DNA of 64,000 nt from Afipia massiliensis (GTDB lineage Bacteria > Pseudomonadota > Alphaproteobacteria > Rhizobiales > Xanthobacteraceae), in the NCBI RefSeq assembly GCF_001006325.2, contig NZ_LBIA02000001.1, forward strand, positions 4,031,501 through 4,095,500. The letters run 5' to 3'. The position numbers and the translations under genes are program-made. Shown here piece after piece: positions 60,625 to 64,000 of this stretch (positions are counted from its first letter, which is position 1; the number at the start of each line of letters is the position of its first letter). A model generated the notes under the pieces. That model worked only from the letters and a program-made list of their open reading frames with translations, was not told the origin of the DNA and did not search any database.

Positions 60625-60701
60625 GGGCGGTTAGCTCAGCTGGTTAGAGCATCTCGTTTACACCGAGAGGGTCGGCGGTTCGAATCCGTCACCGCCTACC
60701 A
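60625..60701 (+). tRNA. tRNA-Val (TAC)
   Basis: 77 nt with encoded CCA. The acceptor arms GGGCGGT / ACCGCCT make a G1-U72 end pair; discriminator A. D-arm GCTCAGCTGGTTAGAGC, anticodon loop TTTACAC (anticodon TAC) and T-loop TTCGAAT. The flanks 60474-60624 and 60702-60813 contain no gene that I can support. Confidence 0.97.
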
Positions 60702-60813
60702 TTCCCCTGAATATCAACAGCATCAATTCGCCGCGCCGGCGACCGCAAGAGCGCGCCGTCAAGGCGACGGATCGCGGCACGAGCGGAGCAGCGCTTACCG
60801 CTGCCGCTCTCCC

Positions 60814-60846
60814 AAAAAGAAAACGGCGCCCCGAAGAACGCCGTTT
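60814..60846 (-). terminator. Rho-independent terminator of lon
   Basis: On the minus strand: stem AAACGGCG / CGCCGTTT with a 10-nt loop, then TTTCTTTTT. It lies 22 bp after the lon stop. Confidence 0.9.
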
Positions 60847-60868
60847 CCATTCATTTTTACCGTTTCGC

Positions 60869-63295
60869 TCAGTGCGCGGTCAGGCCGCCCGCAGCCTCGT
60901 CCGCGTCGGGCTTTGCCAACGCTTTGACATCCTCTTCCCAGACGATCGGGGTCGGGACCCGCACCAGCGCCTTCGCCAGCACCTCGTCCATCCGAGCGAC
61001 CGGGATGATCTCCATGCCGCCCTTGATGGCGTCGGAAATCTCCGTGAGGTCCTTGGCGTTGTCTTCCGGAATGAAGACCGTCTTGATGCCGCCACGTCCG
61101 GCCGCAAGCAGCTTTTCCTTCAGACCGCCGATCGGCAGCACCCGTCCCCGCAGCGTGATCTCGCCGGTCATGGCGACATCATGCCGGATCGGGATGCCGG
61201 TCAGCACCGAGACGATGGCCGTCGTCATCGCGACGCCGGCCGACGGGCCGTCCTTCGGGGTCGCCCCCTCCGGCACGTGCACGTGGATGTCACGGCGCTC
61301 GAACAACGGCGGCTCGATGCCGTAGTTGATCGCACGCGAGCGGACATAGGACGCGGCAGCCGAGATCGACTCCTTCATCACGTCGCGCAGGTTGCCCGTC
61401 ACCGTCATGCGGCCCTTGCCGGGCATCATGACGCTTTCGATGGTGAGCAGCTCGCCGCCGACATCGGTCCACGCGAGGCCCGTCACGACGCCAACCTGGT
61501 CGTCGCTCTCGATCTCGCCGTAACGATACTTCGGCACGCCCAGGAACTCTTCGAGCGTCGCTTCCGTGACCTTCACCGACTTCTTCTTCGAGATCATCAG
61601 CTCCTTCACCGCCTTGCGGGCCAGTGTGGAGAGCTCACGCTCAAGATTACGCACGCCCGCTTCGCGGGTGTAGCGGCGGATCATCATCAACAGCGCGTCG
61701 TCGTCGATCGACCATTCCTTCGAGTTCAGGCCGTGCTTGCTGATCGCGTTCGGGATGAGATGCTTGCGGGCGATCTCAGCCTTCTCGTTCTCGGTGTAGC
61801 CGGCGATGCGGATGATCTCCATGCGGTCCATCAGCGGTCCGGGAATATTGAGCGTATTCGCGGTCGTGATGAACATCACGTTGGAGAGGTCGTAATCCAC
61901 CTCGAGGTAGTGATCGTTGAACGTGCCGTTCTGCTCGGGGTCGAGAACCTCAAGCAGGGCCGACGACGGATCGCCGCGGAAATCGGCGCCCATCTTGTCG
62001 ATCTCGTCCAGCAGGAACAGCGGGTTCGAGGTCTTCGCCTTCCGCATCGACTGGATGATCTTGCCAGGCATCGAGCCGATGTAGGTTCGGCGGTGTCCGC
62101 GGATTTCCGCTTCGTCCCGCACGCCGCCCAGCGACACGCGCACAAACTCACGTCCGGTCGCCTTCGCTATCGACTTGCCAAGCGAGGTCTTGCCGACGCC
62201 CGGAGGGCCGACGAGGCACAGGATCGGTCCGGTCAGCTTGTTAGCGCGCGACTGCACGGCGAGATACTCGACGATGCGGTCCTTGACCTTCTCAAGCCCG
62301 TAGTGATCCGAGTCGAGCACTTCCTGCGCGGCAACCAGGTCCTTCTTGACCTTGGACTTCTTGCCCCATGGAATCGACAACAGCCAATCGAGATAGTTGC
62401 GCACGACCGTCGCCTCGGCGGACATCGGAGACATCTGCCGCAGCTTCTTCAACTCGTGCGTCGCCTTCTCGCGAGCTTCCTTCGAGAGCTTGGTCTTGGC
62501 GATCTTCTCTTCCAGATCGGCCAGCTCGTCGCGACCTTCGTCGTCGCCGAGTTCCTTCTGGATCGCCTTCATCTGCTCGTTGAGGTAGTACTCGCGCTGG
62601 GTCTTCTCCATCTGGCGCTTGACGCGCGAGCGGATCTTCTTCTCGACCTGCAGCACCGAGATTTCGCTCTCCATCAGGCCCATCACCTTCTCAAGGCGCT
62701 GGGAGACGGACAACGTTTCCAGGATGGTCTGGCGGTCGGAGATCTTGACGGCGAGATGCGACGCCACGGTGTCCGCGAGCTTCGCGAAATCCGTGATCTG
62801 CTGAACGACACCCACCACCTCGGCGGAAATCTTCTTGTTCAGCTTCACATAGCTTTCGAAGTCGGACACGACCGAACGCGACAATGCTTCCGCCTCGACG
62901 CTCTTGGCGTCGACGTCGGCAAGCGCCACGGCTTCGGCTTCGTAGAAGTCGCTGCGGTCGGAATACTTGCCAGCCTTGGCGCGCTCGAGCCCCTCCACCA
63001 GCACCTTCACGGTGCCGTCGGGAAGCTTCAGGAGCTGCAGCACACTGGCGAGCGTGCCGATCTCGTAAATTGAATCGGGAGCCGGATCGTCATCGGACGC
63101 GTTCTTCTGCGTCGCGAGGAAGATCAGCGCATCGTTCTTCATCACCTCTTCGAGCGCCTTGATCGATTTCTCGCGGCCGACGAACAGCGGCACGATCATG
63201 TGCGGGAAGACGACGATGTCGCGAAGCGGCAGCACCGGATAGGAGTGGCTTTCGCCGTGAACGATGACTGGACGAGGCTTTGAGGCAGTTGTCAT
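60869..63295 (-). CDS. lon: ATP-dependent Lon protease
   Basis: Cytoplasmic AAA+ serine protease that removes misfolded and regulatory proteins. 808 residues. The N-terminal LON domain starts [20 protein letters not shown]. Walker A is GPPGVGKTS and Walker B is LFLLDEID. The protease Ser lies in [14 protein letters not shown] and the Lys in [13 protein letters not shown]. The start is M60 of the long frame (63295), for which AGGA is at proper spacing. The long upstream frame to 63472 has no family match. Confidence 0.97.
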   Translation of the reverse strand: MTTASKPRPVIVHGESHSYPVLPLRDIVVFPHMIVPLFVGREKSIKALEEVMKNDALIFLATQKNASDDDPAPDSIYEIGTLASVLQLLKLPDGTVKVLVEGLERAKAGKYSDRSDFYEAEAVALADVDAKSVEAEALSRSVVSDFESYVKLNKKISAEVVGVVQQITDFAKLADTVASHLAVKISDRQTILETLSVSQRLEKVMGLMESEISVLQVEKKIRSRVKRQMEKTQREYYLNEQMKAIQKELGDDEGRDELADLEEKIAKTKLSKEAREKATHELKKLRQMSPMSAEATVVRNYLDWLLSIPWGKKSKVKKDLVAAQEVLDSDHYGLEKVKDRIVEYLAVQSRANKLTGPILCLVGPPGVGKTSLGKSIAKATGREFVRVSLGGVRDEAEIRGHRRTYIGSMPGKIIQSMRKAKTSNPLFLLDEIDKMGADFRGDPSSALLEVLDPEQNGTFNDHYLEVDYDLSNVMFITTANTLNIPGPLMDRMEIIRIAGYTENEKAEIARKHLIPNAISKHGLNSKEWSIDDDALLMMIRRYTREAGVRNLERELSTLARKAVKELMISKKKSVKVTEATLEEFLGVPKYRYGEIESDDQVGVVTGLAWTDVGGELLTIESVMMPGKGRMTVTGNLRDVMKESISAAASYVRSRAINYGIEPPLFERRDIHVHVPEGATPKDGPSAGVAMTTAIVSVLTGIPIRHDVAMTGEITLRGRVLPIGGLKEKLLAAGRGGIKTVFIPEDNAKDLTEISDAIKGGMEIIPVARMDEVLAKALVRVPTPIVWEEDVKALAKPDADEAAGGLTAH

Positions 63296-63477
63296 GCCCA
63301 TATTCCTTTTGTTGCGCCCCCTTGCACGCAGTCCGCCGTTCTGACGCGACCGCCACAAGGTGCCTTGTGTGCCGGATAAAGAAAGAGCTCTTTTGAGCCA
63401 GTGGCCGCGACGCGACCTCTCCCTGCCCGGGTCGATTTGCTGCGAATCTCGCGAGGCTTTGCTCCGCAGCACATCAT

Positions 63478-63506
63478 TAGGTGGCTATGGTGCATGGGGG
63501 TGTCAA
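63478..63506 (-). promoter_or_regulatory. Candidate lon promoter
   Basis: CTTGACA, with TTGACA at 63506-63501, is followed after 17 nt by CACCTA (63483-63478) on the minus strand. CTTGAC fits both sigma-70 and the alphaproteobacterial sigma-32 -35; the -10 is too poor to choose. It gives a leader of about 175 nt. Confidence 0.45.
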
Positions 63507-63528
63507 GAGAGCGAAAACCCCTGCCAAT

Positions 63529-63604
63529 CCAGTGTCCTGAATCCGAAGTTCGCTTCATTTTGCAGCACTTTCCGTAGCGAACTTCGGATTCACGAGGACA
63601 CTGG
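63529..63604. repeat. Paired-hairpin module 4, hairpin of type A
   Basis: Ends CCAGTGTCC and GGACACTGG; inner arms GAATCCGAAGTTCGC and GCGAACTTCGGATTC. Almost identical to 6058-6133. It lies between clpX and lon, 22 bp from the lon promoter. Confidence 0.93.
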
Positions 63605-63616
63605 CAATTATGGATT

Positions 63617-63691
63617 CCAGTGTGGCTTTGGTTCGCAAGTCCGCAAAAGAAAGCGCCGCAAATGATGCGGACTTGCGAACCGCCACACTGG
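63617..63691. repeat. Paired-hairpin module 4, hairpin of type B
   Basis: Ends CCAGTGTGGC and GCCACACTGG; inner arms TTCGCAAGTCCGC and GCGGACTTGCGAA. Compared with 6146-6224, a C-to-T change on the left arm is matched by G-to-A on the right. The spacer to the type A hairpin is 12 bp. Confidence 0.93.
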
Positions 63692-63722
63692 CTTATTCTA
63701 ACGTCGTAGAAGACAAAGAAAC

Positions 63723-63748
63723 GGCTGCCGAGAGCGCTCTCGGCAGCC
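63723..63748 (-). terminator. Terminator of clpX
   Basis: Perfect palindrome GGCTGCCGAGAGC / GCTCTCGGCAGCC with a minimal loop, followed on the minus strand by GTTTCTTTGTC; it lies 37 bp after the clpX stop. Confidence 0.75.
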
Positions 63749-63785
63749 TGATCTGTTGATAACCTTGATGGTTCCGCAAGCCCTC

Positions 63786-64000
63786 TTACGCGCTGGCGCT
63801 GGTCTCCGCGGCGCGGTCGGAACGGTCCGCGTAAATGTACAGCGGACGCGCCGTCGCCTCGACCACTTCGCGCGAGATCACGACTTCCTCGACCCCTTCC
63901 AGGCCCGGAAGATCGAACATGGTCTCGAGCAGGATGCTTTCGAGGATCGACCGCAACCCGCGCGCGCCGGTCTTGCGCTCGATGGCCTTGCGGGCCACCG
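63786..64000 (-). CDS. clpX: ATP-dependent Clp protease ATP-binding subunit ClpX (3' end only)
   Basis: The last about 71 residues of ClpX; the rest lies beyond the window. [16 protein letters not shown] is the sensor-2 region, with the Arg that contacts ATP, and [21 protein letters not shown] is the typical C-terminal part. clpX followed by lon is the usual order. Confidence 0.92.
   Translation of the reverse strand, partial: VARKAIERKTGARGLRSILESILLETMFDLPGLEGVEEVVISREVVEATARPLYIYADRSDRAAETSASA

Overview
The window reads as a core chromosomal segment of an alphaproteobacterium of the order Rhizobiales (Hyphomicrobiales), most likely family Nitrobacteraceae (the Bradyrhizobium, Rhodopseudomonas, Nitrobacter, Afipia group). 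The evidence is high GC, a 14-gene nuoA-N operon, LpxI in place of LpxH, RNase J, a short ProS, and the palindromic repeat that begins with the sequence CGTCATTGCGAG. The assignment rests on remembered family features, not on a database search.

Layout. 0-7.7 kb: comEC, glnS, gltX and gltA, with glnS enclosed by palindromic repeats. 7.7-22.8 kb: a long minus-strand envelope and translation cluster transcribed rpsB, tsf, pyrH, frr, uppS, cdsA, dxr, rseP, bamA, lpxD, fabZ, lpxA, lpxI, lpxB. It joins ribosome and elongation functions to undecaprenyl phosphate, CDP-diacylglycerol, isoprenoid, outer-membrane assembly and lipid A synthesis. 22.9-29.4 kb: a catalytically dead caspase-like secreted protein, dnaE, and a previously unlisted 32-residue membrane microprotein with two LexA-type boxes in its promoter. 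29.5-33.2 kb: a small DUF3551 protein, then lolD, lolC and proS. 33.3-36.4 kb: a paired-hairpin repeat, a DUF2946 protein, a TonB-dependent receptor and a small basic protein. 36.5-55.9 kb: one long minus-strand run nuoA-B-C-(four-helix)-D-(FkbM)-E-(59 aa)-F-G-H-I-J-K-L-M-N-birA-rnj-mce-DUF1467. 56-64 kb: a DmlA/TtuC-type dehydrogenase, tRNA-Asp, HU, pepT, a secreted protein, a YciI protein, tRNA-Val, lon and the 3' end of clpX.

Most genes are housekeeping. The unusual material lies between them: (i) four paired-hairpin modules, each made of two roughly 75-79 nt hairpins separated by 11-13 nt, whose arms co-vary between copies; (ii) an SOS-type promoter driving a SidA-like microprotein immediately upstream of dnaE, with a further LexA-type box ahead of the pseudo-caspase gene on the other side of dnaE; (iii) three extra genes inside the complex I operon, one of them flanked by inverted heptamer repeats.
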